DNA of 64,000 nucleotides from Methanobrevibacter thaueri (GTDB lineage Archaea; Methanobacteriota; Methanobacteria; Methanobacteriales; Methanobacteriaceae). This document shows, in pieces, positions 36,462-45,185 of this stretch. The stretch lies in assembly GCF_015062905.1 (NCBI RefSeq), contig NZ_SUTK01000003.1, positions 34,774 through 98,773 on the forward strand. The letters are read 5' to 3'. The notes below the pieces were generated by a model. The model searched no databases. It saw only the letters and a program-made list of their open reading frames with translations, and had not been told where the DNA came from. A program made the position numbers and the translations under genes. Positions within the stretch are counted from its first letter, which is position 1. Every line of letters starts with the position of its first letter.

Positions 36462-38276
36462 CTACTTCATTTTTTTCATTACATTACGTAATGGGGAAGT
36501 AATTTTCCAAGAATTTGAGTCTTCCATTAATTTTAACTTACTTTTCAATGTTGAATTATTTTTTTCAAGTTTTTTCATCTGTTTTTTTAGGCTTTTTATC
36601 TCTTTTTCTTTATCATTAGCCAATTTTTTATAATGCTTTAAATCACGAATAATTTGTTCTCCAGTTACAATCTTTTGATTAGGGATGACAGGTCCACCCA
36701 CATATTCCATAAAATGATCTTCCCATTTTTTAAATGTTGGAATCCCTGTTTTATCTAATTTTAATTCATCAAAAATTTCTTCAATTGTAAAGAGTTTTTT
36801 AAAGACATCATTATGATAATATTCAAAGTTAAGTGACCTCCAAAATATATATTCAACAGGAATTGGAAAATCAAAACACCACTCATAGTCAATAGCTAAA
36901 AGTTCATCATTGACATAAAACAGATTATTGAAAATAAAATCTAAATTTGATACTTCATGGCAGTGCAGAGGTTTATTTATTTGTTCTGATCCAAATACCT
37001 CTGAAAATTCAGATGTATGATACTTGTCAGTTTCAGAGGAATCAAATTCAATGGCTTCATAAACCTTTTTCAATTCATCAATAGCTTGTTTTTTGGTTGG
37101 ATCTTTAAGCAATAAATTTGTTAAGATATTGGATAAATTTAATTCATCAAGATATGAATAAATTAAATTCTTATTTTCCAAAACACTATCCAAACATTTT
37201 ATTTTACCAAAATTATTTTTTGAGTAATAATGCATCTTTTCAACATGTTCTTCAGAGGTTGAATTCAAAGGAAATTTGGATACGACAGTATTATCATTTT
37301 TTTCATAGATTTGTGTTCCGATTCTAAATTTCTTTTCTCTGCGAGCACTTAATTTGGAATATTTGATTTTGTCTGTTTTTGGTATAACTTCACTGTTCCT
37401 AAGTTCGACTAAAAAGGAATTGGCGAAATATTTAGATATGTTCTCTTTTGATAGTGTTAAATTCAAGTTTCCATCATTAAATAGTTTAATTTTTTCATAA
37501 TCTGGATTAGGGGCATTTGTCAGGACAGGAATTTCTTCAATTAAATCATCAGTGTGGATAATTGTTGGGAATTTATAATCAGGATACGGATAAAAGAATT
37601 TATAATTATTGAAACCCGCTTCTTTAATTACTTCCTCTAATTCAAATCTGGAAAAGGTTTTGACACTATTGTCGTTTGGATAATTATCAATTCCAACGAA
37701 ACTTTTTGCTATATGGTCCTCTTTTGATCCTGAAAGATATTTTAATCCGATTCTGTTTTCAATAGCAACTAAAATAACTCCATCTTCACTTAACATGCTC
37801 TTGATTTTTTTTAAAAAATCAACATGAGGATTATCTGTTGGTGTAAATCGTGTAGCATATTCAAGAACGCCACATAAAATGATATAATCGAATTTTTCCT
37901 CGAATTCCATATTATTGAGATTTCCCGGAAAAATTTCAAGATTTGGATAATTTTTATGTCTGTTATATATTATTTGTGACCTTCTATCAGTTAGTTCAAC
38001 GGCTGTAACTTTTGAAAGCTTATTGCAGAACAGTCCGGTTAATGCTCCGCATCCTGCACCAATTTCTAAAAGATTGGAGTCTTCTTTAAATGGATACCAA
38101 TTTAATAGATTTTCCCTTAAATAGGATAAATGATAAAATACAGGCCAGCGTGAATCATTAATTAGAATGGATTCTAAATCGTCAGTACTTTTAACCATAT
38201 CTAGTATTTCATCTTCAATTGAACCGTCACTATACTCAGTTTCATTATTATAAAATTTTTTATTAATAGTTGCCAT
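36462..38276 (-). CDS. SAM-dependent methyltransferase fused to kinase-like domain, with SWKITSPLR tail
   Basis: 604 residues. Residues 50-240 are a class I methyltransferase (LLEIGAGCGALTGLF at 69-83, TAVELTD, FDYIILCGVLEY, MLSEDGVILVAIEN). Residues 310-480 look like an aminoglycoside/choline-kinase fold: HCHEVSNLDFIF (438-449) parallels the catalytic HxDxxxxN loop and IDYEW (462-466) the metal-binding D; the loop Asp is replaced by Glu or Ser. The last 70 residues are a coiled coil ending SWKITSPLRNVMKKMK. Possibly it methylates and phosphorylates the end of a glycan chain, as WbdD-type terminators do in bacteria (analogy only). Confidence 0.75.
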   Translation of the reverse strand: MATINKKFYNNETEYSDGSIEDEILDMVKSTDDLESILINDSRWPVFYHLSYLRENLLNWYPFKEDSNLLEIGAGCGALTGLFCNKLSKVTAVELTDRRSQIIYNRHKNYPNLEIFPGNLNNMEFEEKFDYIILCGVLEYATRFTPTDNPHVDFLKKIKSMLSEDGVILVAIENRIGLKYLSGSKEDHIAKSFVGIDNYPNDNSVKTFSRFELEEVIKEAGFNNYKFFYPYPDYKFPTIIHTDDLIEEIPVLTNAPNPDYEKIKLFNDGNLNLTLSKENISKYFANSFLVELRNSEVIPKTDKIKYSKLSARREKKFRIGTQIYEKNDNTVVSKFPLNSTSEEHVEKMHYYSKNNFGKIKCLDSVLENKNLIYSYLDELNLSNILTNLLLKDPTKKQAIDELKKVYEAIEFDSSETDKYHTSEFSEVFGSEQINKPLHCHEVSNLDFIFNNLFYVNDELLAIDYEWCFDFPIPVEYIFWRSLNFEYYHNDVFKKLFTIEEIFDELKLDKTGIPTFKKWEDHFMEYVGGPVIPNQKIVTGEQIIRDLKHYKKLANDKEKEIKSLKKQMKKLEKNNSTLKSKLKLMEDSNSWKITSPLRNVMKKMK

Positions 38277-38643
38277 CTAAAAACCACACAATTTACAAAA
38301 TTATCATATATTATTTTAATTTTTGTTCTTAATAAAATTTCCTTCAAAGATATAGGATAATTAAATATTAAAAAATAATTAAAGGATATAATGGCAAAAT
38401 TAAGCATAAATATCCATGAAAAACTATAGAACGTCAAAATGAACTATTAATTTAAAACAATTCTCTAAATATAAAAAAATCTAGAAAATCAACTGAAAGT
38501 TATGAGGTATCATAGATTTTATAATAAATTATATTAATCACTTAATTTTAACATATAATATGATATAAACAGTTAGAATAGCTTATTAATGAATATTATT
38601 CCATGAAATAATTATTTATAAAATTTAATCTAGGAGTTAATAA
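38277..38643. other. Divergent AT-rich intergenic region
   Basis: About 370 bases separate the start of the reversed methyltransferase/kinase gene from the next plus-strand gene. I see no convincing gene; a 12-codon frame (MAKLSINIHEKL) after AAAGGAT near 38390 is too short to call. Several TATA-like stretches could drive both directions, and TAGGAG just upstream of 38644 is the ribosome site of the next gene. Confidence 0.4.
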
Positions 38644-40752
38644 ATGAAATATGATTTTAAATTTAGAAATATTAAAGGTGTGATTTTATCAATTTTCGCA
38701 TCGTTTTTTATTGAATCATATATTGTTTTAGTTGAAAATAATAATTTATTTTCTAATTTTTCATCATATGATTTTATTAATCTATTCTCAATTAAAGAAT
38801 TCCTAGTGTTTTTGGTACTTTTTATAATTATTTGTTATATTTTATCGGATAATACTAGAAAAAATCAAGTATTCAATTTTTTATATACTTACAGGTTGTA
38901 TCTTTCGATATTTGTTGTTATTGTCGCTATTATTTTTCAAATTCACGGGTCCTCGATTAATGAAATGAATTTGTTCAATGTACCTCATAAACCTTTTTTT
39001 GGAGTATCTAGACCTATTAGAAGTGATGAATATATTGTAAATACAATGTATGCGTTTTCTCAATATATGAATGATTTTGGATATTTTTCAGATATTGTTA
39101 GAGCCACTACAACTGATATGTTTATCATTTATGGACAGCCGGTTTTAGATATAGGTACTATTTTCAGACCATTTTTAATTGGATATCTATTTTTAAATCC
39201 CGGTCAAGGATTATCCTTTTTTTGGATAGGTCGTTTAGTGTTTTTATTGTTAGTGTCTTTTGAATTTGGGATGTTGCTAACAAATAAAAATAAAACTTTA
39301 TCTTTGGCATATGCTTTATTGGTCACATTCTCTCCGGTTGTGCAATGGTGGTTTGCAATTAATGGTTTGGTCGAACAGTTAATCTTTGGACAACTGGGTG
39401 CTTTGTTATTATATTGGTATATGACAATTGAGGATTATAAAAAACGAGTATTAATTGCTTTTGGGTTAATGATTTCAGTTGGGACATTTTTACTTGTATT
39501 TTATCCATCATGGCAGATTCCTTTTGCATATGTTTTTATTTTATTTGCAATTTGGGTATTTTTGAAAAATAGGGCTAATTTTAAAGTTAATAAAAAAGAT
39601 CTTGTGATTTTTGCAGTATTTTTATTAATCTTTTCTGTAATAATGAGTCATATATTAACAAATTCTTTAGATACAATTAAAATTATATTGAATACATCTT
39701 ATCCCGGTTCTCAGGCATTTAATGGGGAAGGTACCTTCAATGCATTGTTGTATTATATGCCAACTATATTTTACCCTTTAGTTCAGGATAACCTTTCAAA
39801 TAATGTATGTAATTTATCAGTATTTGTTGATTTGTTTCCTATGCCATTACTATTGTCTGGAATTGTATTATTCTATCAAAAAACTAAAGATAAATTGTTA
39901 GTGGGTCTTTTAATATTGTATATTCTTTTTATAATATTTTATATAGTAAAATTCCCTGATCTGATTGTAGATTTAACATTGAGAAGCCATGTCAAAACTA
40001 CTAGAATACCTTCTGCAATCACTTTTGTAGGTATTTTAGTTTTAATCCGTTCAATATGTAATTTAAAAAATTTAAATCATAAGAGACTATTTATTTTTAT
40101 ATCTGTAATATTGTCAATTTTAATGTATTGTCTGTCAACTTTTGAATTTAATAGTTATTATTTATCTCTTATGCCCCTAATTATAATTGTAATTTACTCA
40201 ATATTATTTTCAGTAAGTTTTTTAGCATCATCCAAAAGAAATCAGAAAATATTTTTGATTTGTGTGATTGGATTATCTTTTTTAACAGGCGCATTGGTAA
40301 ATCCTGTTGATCATGGTACGGATGTAATATATGAATCAGACGTTTATCATAATGTAGAAAAAATTGTTAAAGACGACTCTGATGCAATATGGATAACGCA
40401 GGGAATGAAATCAGATATTATTCTTCCAGCAGGAGCTAAAACATTAAATTCTGTAAACACATATCCTAATTTGGAAACATGGCAAAAAATAGATGAAGAT
40501 AACCAAAATTATGATGTATATAACAGATATGCTCATATTGAGGTAAATATACAGGATAAAAATGATACTTCATTTAAATTAGTTAGAGTTGATTCATTTA
40601 TCGTGGATTTAAATGTAAATGATTTAGAAAAATTAAATGTAAGTTATATTCTCACTGATAAAAATTTAAATAAGTTTTCGAATGATAATGTAAGCTTTGA
40701 AAAAATTTACAATGATCATAAATTTAAAATTTATCATGTTAGTTATTCTTAA
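38644..40752 (+). CDS. Large polytopic membrane protein, probable GT-C superfamily enzyme
   Basis: 702 residues with about thirteen hydrophobic segments, followed by a 150-residue external C-terminal domain. The first large loop has FGVSRPIRSDEYIVNTMYAFSQ, an acidic pair after TM3 in the place of a GT-C catalytic site, and SPVVQWWFAINGLVEQLIFGQLGALLLYW and RSHVKTTRIPSAITFVGIL are recognisable membrane blocks. I recognise the overall type but not a specific characterised family. It could transfer lipid-linked sugars outside the cell. TAGGAGTT precedes the ATG. Confidence 0.65.
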   Translation: MKYDFKFRNIKGVILSIFASFFIESYIVLVENNNLFSNFSSYDFINLFSIKEFLVFLVLFIIICYILSDNTRKNQVFNFLYTYRLYLSIFVVIVAIIFQIHGSSINEMNLFNVPHKPFFGVSRPIRSDEYIVNTMYAFSQYMNDFGYFSDIVRATTTDMFIIYGQPVLDIGTIFRPFLIGYLFLNPGQGLSFFWIGRLVFLLLVSFEFGMLLTNKNKTLSLAYALLVTFSPVVQWWFAINGLVEQLIFGQLGALLLYWYMTIEDYKKRVLIAFGLMISVGTFLLVFYPSWQIPFAYVFILFAIWVFLKNRANFKVNKKDLVIFAVFLLIFSVIMSHILTNSLDTIKIILNTSYPGSQAFNGEGTFNALLYYMPTIFYPLVQDNLSNNVCNLSVFVDLFPMPLLLSGIVLFYQKTKDKLLVGLLILYILFIIFYIVKFPDLIVDLTLRSHVKTTRIPSAITFVGILVLIRSICNLKNLNHKRLFIFISVILSILMYCLSTFEFNSYYLSLMPLIIIVIYSILFSVSFLASSKRNQKIFLICVIGLSFLTGALVNPVDHGTDVIYESDVYHNVEKIVKDDSDAIWITQGMKSDIILPAGAKTLNSVNTYPNLETWQKIDEDNQNYDVYNRYAHIEVNIQDKNDTSFKLVRVDSFIVDLNVNDLEKLNVSYILTDKNLNKFSNDNVSFEKIYNDHKFKIYHVSYS

Positions 40753-40826
40753 TGATGATTATAAAGAAATTGATTTATGTAATTGTTATTATGTTATTCG
40801 TAATGAGAAGGTTATTTGATAATTAG
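40752..40826 (+). CDS. Possible 24-residue hydrophobic peptide
   Basis: An ATG overlapping the previous stop as TAATG opens 24 codons encoding MMIIKKLIYVIVIMLFVMRR, then LFDN: one short membrane helix with basic flanks. It may be translated by coupling to the upstream gene, or be chance. There is no homology evidence. Confidence 0.2.
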   Translation: MMIIKKLIYVIVIMLFVMRRLFDN

Positions 40827-40929
40827 ACATTTTGGAGATTTTAGTAATAAAAAATCAACTAAACGATTGGCAGCACGGGTTAGTCTAGTTATTCATTATA
40901 AATATAATGATGATTATATACTATATTAA
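40807..40929 (+). pseudogene. Possible remnant of a rhamnan-synthesis (RgpF-like) protein
   Basis: A 40-codon open stretch without a good start encodes NKKSTKRLAARVSLVIHYKY, then NDDYILY. The pattern KRLAxxxxxVIHYxxxDDYILY resembles the opening of RgpF-type domains. RgpF proteins often carry the HYxxxG repeats that occur in the next gene, so this may be debris of a longer protein. The match is short and based on recall. Confidence 0.25.
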
Positions 40930-41070
40930 TTGAAGTAATTAGAGATATGCAATTGTGGTGATTTTATATCAATTAAAAATAATTTATTAAATTTAATCAG
41001 TAGTAAAAATACTTTAAAAAAGTATTTAAACGAGAATGATATCGGGCATTATTTATTTACTTGTGATTTA

Positions 41071-42384
41071 ATGGAATATGACTTTAAAACAATCTATAAA
41101 ACATTCGATATTTCATATTTTACAAAAGATAAAAATTTGATAAGTGATAATTTTGTAGATTCTCAAAAGTTAAAGGACTATGAATCAATTGAAAAATCAA
41201 CAGATAAATTAATTGTTATTTTAATTAAGAAATTTAAACTCAGACTTTCTTTTAGAAAAAATGGTAATTTTTCAAAGCAGATTATCATTTCTGATGATTA
41301 TAGATTTGAGCCAGATGTGTTGCCACATGAAGATACAATAAAAATCGCTATTGTTAAAGATGATTTTGACAAATGGGGAAATTTAGCTAATTATGATTAT
41401 ATTTTTACATTTAAAGACCATGTTAAAGAATTAAAGGAATATGAATGGGTTTTTCCTATAGAGGATAACTCTGTTTTTGGCCAAATAAAATTCATTTTAA
41501 ATGATTTGTATAAACGTAAATTAAATAAGTTTTATTATTTTCTATCAGAAGTTAGTTTTCAGGAAGTCTTTCCCAAAACAAATAATTATTTCAAAGTTTT
41601 TAATTCCAATTACTTTGATGATCAGTGGTATAGGGACAACTATGACATAGCGGATAACACTGATTCTGTTATTCATTATTTATTGATTGGCTGTAGAAAG
41701 GGATATGACCCAGGTCCTAATTTCAGTTCCGAAGAGTATTATGAATGTAATAAGGACGTTAAACTAAAAGATGTCAATCCTTTAGTTCATTATGAAGTGT
41801 ATGGTCGAAAACAGAACAGACTCATCTCGATTAAAGATAAGAACGTTCATGATTATGATTTGATTTTGAACTCTCCGTATTTTGATAGGGATTGGTATGT
41901 AAGTACTTATGATATTGGTGAGGATGTCGATCCTGTTGAGCATTATTTGAAAATTGGATTTATTAAAAGATATAATCCAGGTCCTGATTTCAATACCCGT
42001 GAGTATTTCGATTGCAATCGTGATGTTAAAAATGTTTTGGAGAATCCGTTAGTTCATTATGAAACCTTTGGAAGGGCTGAGAAAAGAACTATTAAATTTT
42101 CTGATGAACAGCATCAGGAGGACCATGATATTATTTTGAATTCCCAGTATTTTGATGGGGATTGGTATAAGAGCAATTATGATTTAGACGGACTTGATGA
42201 TCCTGTTAATCATTATTTAAACATCGGGTATACAAAAGGAAATGACCCAGGTCCTGATTTCAGCACTGATGAGTATTTTGAATGCAACCAAGATGTAAAA
42301 CGACATGGGATGAATCCTTTAGTCCATTACGAACGATATGGTCGTAATGAGAATAGGAAAATTAGTTTTAGGGAGAACTCCTAA
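41071..42384 (+). CDS. Protein with three HYxxxGxxxG / DPGPDF repeats, glycan-locus associated
   Basis: 437 residues from the first ATG. Residues 1-165 have no recognised domain. Residues 175-435 hold three repeats of about 80 residues. Each reads roughly FDxxWYxxxYDI, then DPVxHYLxIGxxKGxxPGPDFxxxEYFxCNxDVK, then NPLVHYExYGRxExR. Such repeats are known as appendages of bacterial polysaccharide glycosyltransferases; here no glycosyltransferase domain is present. The reading frame is open upstream to 40966, where an ATA follows GGTGAT; no ATG, GTG or TTG occurs there, so about 35 N-terminal residues may be lost through a start-codon change. Confidence 0.7.
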   Translation: MEYDFKTIYKTFDISYFTKDKNLISDNFVDSQKLKDYESIEKSTDKLIVILIKKFKLRLSFRKNGNFSKQIIISDDYRFEPDVLPHEDTIKIAIVKDDFDKWGNLANYDYIFTFKDHVKELKEYEWVFPIEDNSVFGQIKFILNDLYKRKLNKFYYFLSEVSFQEVFPKTNNYFKVFNSNYFDDQWYRDNYDIADNTDSVIHYLLIGCRKGYDPGPNFSSEEYYECNKDVKLKDVNPLVHYEVYGRKQNRLISIKDKNVHDYDLILNSPYFDRDWYVSTYDIGEDVDPVEHYLKIGFIKRYNPGPDFNTREYFDCNRDVKNVLENPLVHYETFGRAEKRTIKFSDEQHQEDHDIILNSQYFDGDWYKSNYDLDGLDDPVNHYLNIGYTKGNDPGPDFSTDEYFECNQDVKRHGMNPLVHYERYGRNENRKISFRENS

Positions 42385-42528
42385 ATATTGTCTTTTGAAT
42401 CTATGATTAGCAAATTATATGAACTTAAATTTTTATAAAAATCGTTGTGCTGATTATATTAAAAAATTAAGTTATAGGTTTTATAATATTTTTAATTTCT
42501 TTTAATATTTTCACATGCCTATTTTTAC

Positions 42529-43620
42529 TCATTTTGCACCGATAATCTGGTTAATGTACGGAATTCTATTGAATATGTCCATTACTAGAACTGAAAGGAA
42601 TAGCGCTACAAATATACAAATGAACACTCTTAAGTTATATCCGTGGATTGGCAGTTTCAGTAGCAAATATTGAATTACAGCATGGATTAAGTAGATTCCA
42701 TAACTATATTTTGCAAGAATTGCAACTGATTTTCTGAATATTCCATTCTGATTTTTAAGGAAATTAAATGAAATTGGAAGTTTGGAGAAGTTCTTAAACA
42801 GTAAAAATATTCCCATTACTTCAATTGATACTGGCAGGGAGTATCTTGCGAACACAAAAAATTTGTTTGGAGTTGAAAAATGCACTGACAGAATCAACAT
42901 TACTATACATGGAACCGCTATCAATAAAATGTCAAAGTATGGATTATTTAGAAGTTTCCTTTCTGTGTGTCTTAAATAATAACCTAAAACAACCAGACCT
43001 ATAGGGCTTGTGAAATAATTTAATTTGATTGGGAAATCAATAAGTAGAGTTGCATCAAATAAACAGGTAATCAACCAAAATACTAAAAAGTACTCAGCTT
43101 CTTTTAAATCAGCAAGAATGAGCCATTTATTAAATATTGGCATTATCAAGTAAGTTCCCAATATCATCCAAAAGAACCAATACGGAGTGAAACCTTTGTT
43201 ATGAGCTAAGAATGAGTTATATATATAATTTAATATGGACATAAAATCATAACTTTTGATTATGTGAAAATTAAAATAATATGAACAAATAATCATCAAT
43301 AAACTTAATGTTATTCCCCAAAACAGGAAAGGAGACACAATTCTAGGTATTCTTTTTCCTAAAAAGTCTTTTATTTCCCAATTTCTACCTAGCGACAGGG
43401 CTCCTGAAAGCATTAAGAATAAATCAACACCTATCCTAAACCAGTCTGACATCATGTGAGTGTAAATATATTTATAGGTTGGGTAGGGGTCGATTTCTGT
43501 AAGTATTATGTGATAGTTTCTGGCATAGGCGTGGATAATAATTACGCAAATAATAGCCAACGCCCTTAAAGCATCAAAGTAGAAAATTCTTTTTTTGGGA
43601 TGTGTTGATGAAAATGTCAT
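42529..43620 (-). CDS. Acyltransferase 3 family membrane protein, subtype A copy
   Basis: 363 residues, about ten hydrophobic helices, minus strand. It shares KRIFYFDALRALAIICVIIIHAYA, VDLFLMLSGALSLGRNWEIK, YWFFWMILGTYLIMPIFNKW and YSYGIYLIHAV with the gene at 4029 along its whole length, so these are paralogues about 38 kb apart in opposite orientation. O-acylation of an external glycan is expected. It stands alone between the repeat protein and a plus-strand GT2 gene. Confidence 0.9.
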   Translation of the reverse strand: MTFSSTHPKKRIFYFDALRALAIICVIIIHAYARNYHIILTEIDPYPTYKYIYTHMMSDWFRIGVDLFLMLSGALSLGRNWEIKDFLGKRIPRIVSPFLFWGITLSLLMIICSYYFNFHIIKSYDFMSILNYIYNSFLAHNKGFTPYWFFWMILGTYLIMPIFNKWLILADLKEAEYFLVFWLITCLFDATLLIDFPIKLNYFTSPIGLVVLGYYLRHTERKLLNNPYFDILLIAVPCIVMLILSVHFSTPNKFFVFARYSLPVSIEVMGIFLLFKNFSKLPISFNFLKNQNGIFRKSVAILAKYSYGIYLIHAVIQYLLLKLPIHGYNLRVFICIFVALFLSVLVMDIFNRIPYINQIIGAK

Positions 43621-43765
43621 TTTTATTATACACCTACATATAATTATATTATGTATATTATACTTTTATGTTTTGATATTATTAAATTTGTGTACATATA
43701 TTGAAATCGTTTCATTTAATAATGAGTCAACTAATTTTTTATACAATTAATTTTAGAATAGTATT

Positions 43766-44737
43766 ATGGTAAAAATATCTGTTATTCTACCGGCTTTTAA
43801 TTCGCAAAACTATATTGAAAAAGCAATCGGAAGCGTTCTGGCACAGAAATTTGTAGATTTTGAGTTAATCATTGTAAATGACGGATCAACAGACAGCACA
43901 TTAGATATCATAAGCTCTTTTAGCGACAATAGAATCACAATCATCGACCAGCCAAACCAGGGTCCGGGAGCAGCTAGAAACAATGCCCTGAAAATAGCCA
44001 ATGGGGATTATGTTATGTATCTAGATTCGGATGATTGGTTCTGTCCTGATGCACTGGATATAGCCTATGCGGAAATTACAAAATTTGATGCAGATTTGAC
44101 ATTTTTTCAGATGATCAATTATAACGGTGAGAAATACTACGGAAATGACTGGTTTGACATGAAAACCTTTGACGAAAGCTTTGAAAACAGGGCTTTCAAA
44201 CCGAGCGAGACTCCCGGTTCCATTTTTGATCTGTCTGTGGGGGTCTGTCAAAAAATATACAACAGAAATTTTCTTGAAAAAATCAATGCAAAATTCCTTG
44301 AAGGAATATTCTTTGAGGACATGCCGTTCTTTTACTATGTTTATCTCAAGGCAGAAAGGATATCAATAATAAAAATGCCCCTGTATGTCAGAAGAAAGCA
44401 TGAAAAGTCAATCACCAATGTTGTTGACGAGAAGTTCTTTGACACTGTGCCTGCAGGTCAAGAACTTATGAGGATTTTCATTGAAAATGGATGGTATGAT
44501 GCATACAAGTTCGACCTTCTTGCCTATAAAATCAATGGGCCTCGATTTGCTTTAAGGGACATGCCACTAAAATATAAGTCACACATGTTTGATTTGATTA
44601 AAAGGGACTATGAATCAATTAAATCAACTAAATATTATGAGGACTTTTTGACTCAACTTGGTCCCGTAAAAAAGAAGTTCTTTTTGGATGTTTTGAAGTC
44701 AGGAGATTATGAGGAATTCAGTAAAACATCCCGCTGA
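43766..44737 (+). CDS. Family 2 glycosyltransferase
   Basis: 323 residues. GT2 motifs: ISVILPAFNSQNYIEKAIGS, VNDGSTDST, GPGAARNNAL and YLDSDDWF, with FFEDMPFFYYV as the acidic acceptor-side motif. It lacks the long coiled-coil tail of most GT2 genes here and is noticeably less AT-rich than the 28-42 kb segment, closer to the housekeeping genes that follow. Its 3' end overlaps the convergent UPF0305 gene by 20 bases. It is the last gene of the glycopolymer locus. Confidence 0.9.
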   Translation: MVKISVILPAFNSQNYIEKAIGSVLAQKFVDFELIIVNDGSTDSTLDIISSFSDNRITIIDQPNQGPGAARNNALKIANGDYVMYLDSDDWFCPDALDIAYAEITKFDADLTFFQMINYNGEKYYGNDWFDMKTFDESFENRAFKPSETPGSIFDLSVGVCQKIYNRNFLEKINAKFLEGIFFEDMPFFYYVYLKAERISIIKMPLYVRRKHEKSITNVVDEKFFDTVPAGQELMRIFIENGWYDAYKFDLLAYKINGPRFALRDMPLKYKSHMFDLIKRDYESIKSTKYYEDFLTQLGPVKKKFFLDVLKSGDYEEFSKTSR

Positions 44738-45185
44738 ATCCCATATTTTTACATACGCAGTACCTGCAAAGTGACCTTTCGTCATGAAGAGCTGTCAAGC
44801 GTGGTTTGCAGTAGTACTCACCATCTGAGTAATATACATCATCACTTTTATCTTTACTGAATGGATGCAGCGGCTTTTTGGCAATCAAAGCCAGATACAA
44901 TGATATGTTTTCGGTGAATCGTTTGGTTTCATCATCACCTCCGGCATACCTTTCAAAATAAAATCCGATGTCGCCGCGCATATTTTTAATCACGCCATCT
45001 TTAATTTCAAAATCGTCTGTTATTTCAACGGCATAAATCTCATCATAAACTTCGCTGTTATATTTTGCAAGCTTTTTGGTCAACGGATCCCTATATCTCG
45101 GGTCGGTTACCTTGTTTCTCAAATAGTCTATTGGATAGTTTTCCAGATCCTTTCTGATAATTGACAATAGTTTTGACGCCTTCAT
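44718..45185 (-). CDS. UPF0305/DUF2115 family protein
   Basis: 155 residues, minus strand. The sequence [35 protein letters not shown], and a C-terminal [12 protein letters not shown] with three Cys match my recollection of the DUF2115 family of methanogens, which has no assigned function. The Cys cluster could bind metal. Its start overlaps the stop of the PHP gene upstream (ATGA type), so the two are cotranscribed; its end overlaps the convergent GT2 gene by 20 bases. Confidence 0.7.
   Translation of the reverse strand: MKASKLLSIIRKDLENYPIDYLRNKVTDPRYRDPLTKKLAKYNSEVYDEIYAVEITDDFEIKDGVIKNMRGDIGFYFERYAGGDDETKRFTENISLYLALIAKKPLHPFSKDKSDDVYYSDGEYYCKPRLTALHDERSLCRYCVCKNMGFSGMFY

Noticed and set aside
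40870..40900. tRNA-like stretch GCACGGGTTAGTCTAGTTATTC
   Set aside because: It has no acceptor stem or T-loop consensus around it; it reads better as part of a protein fragment.
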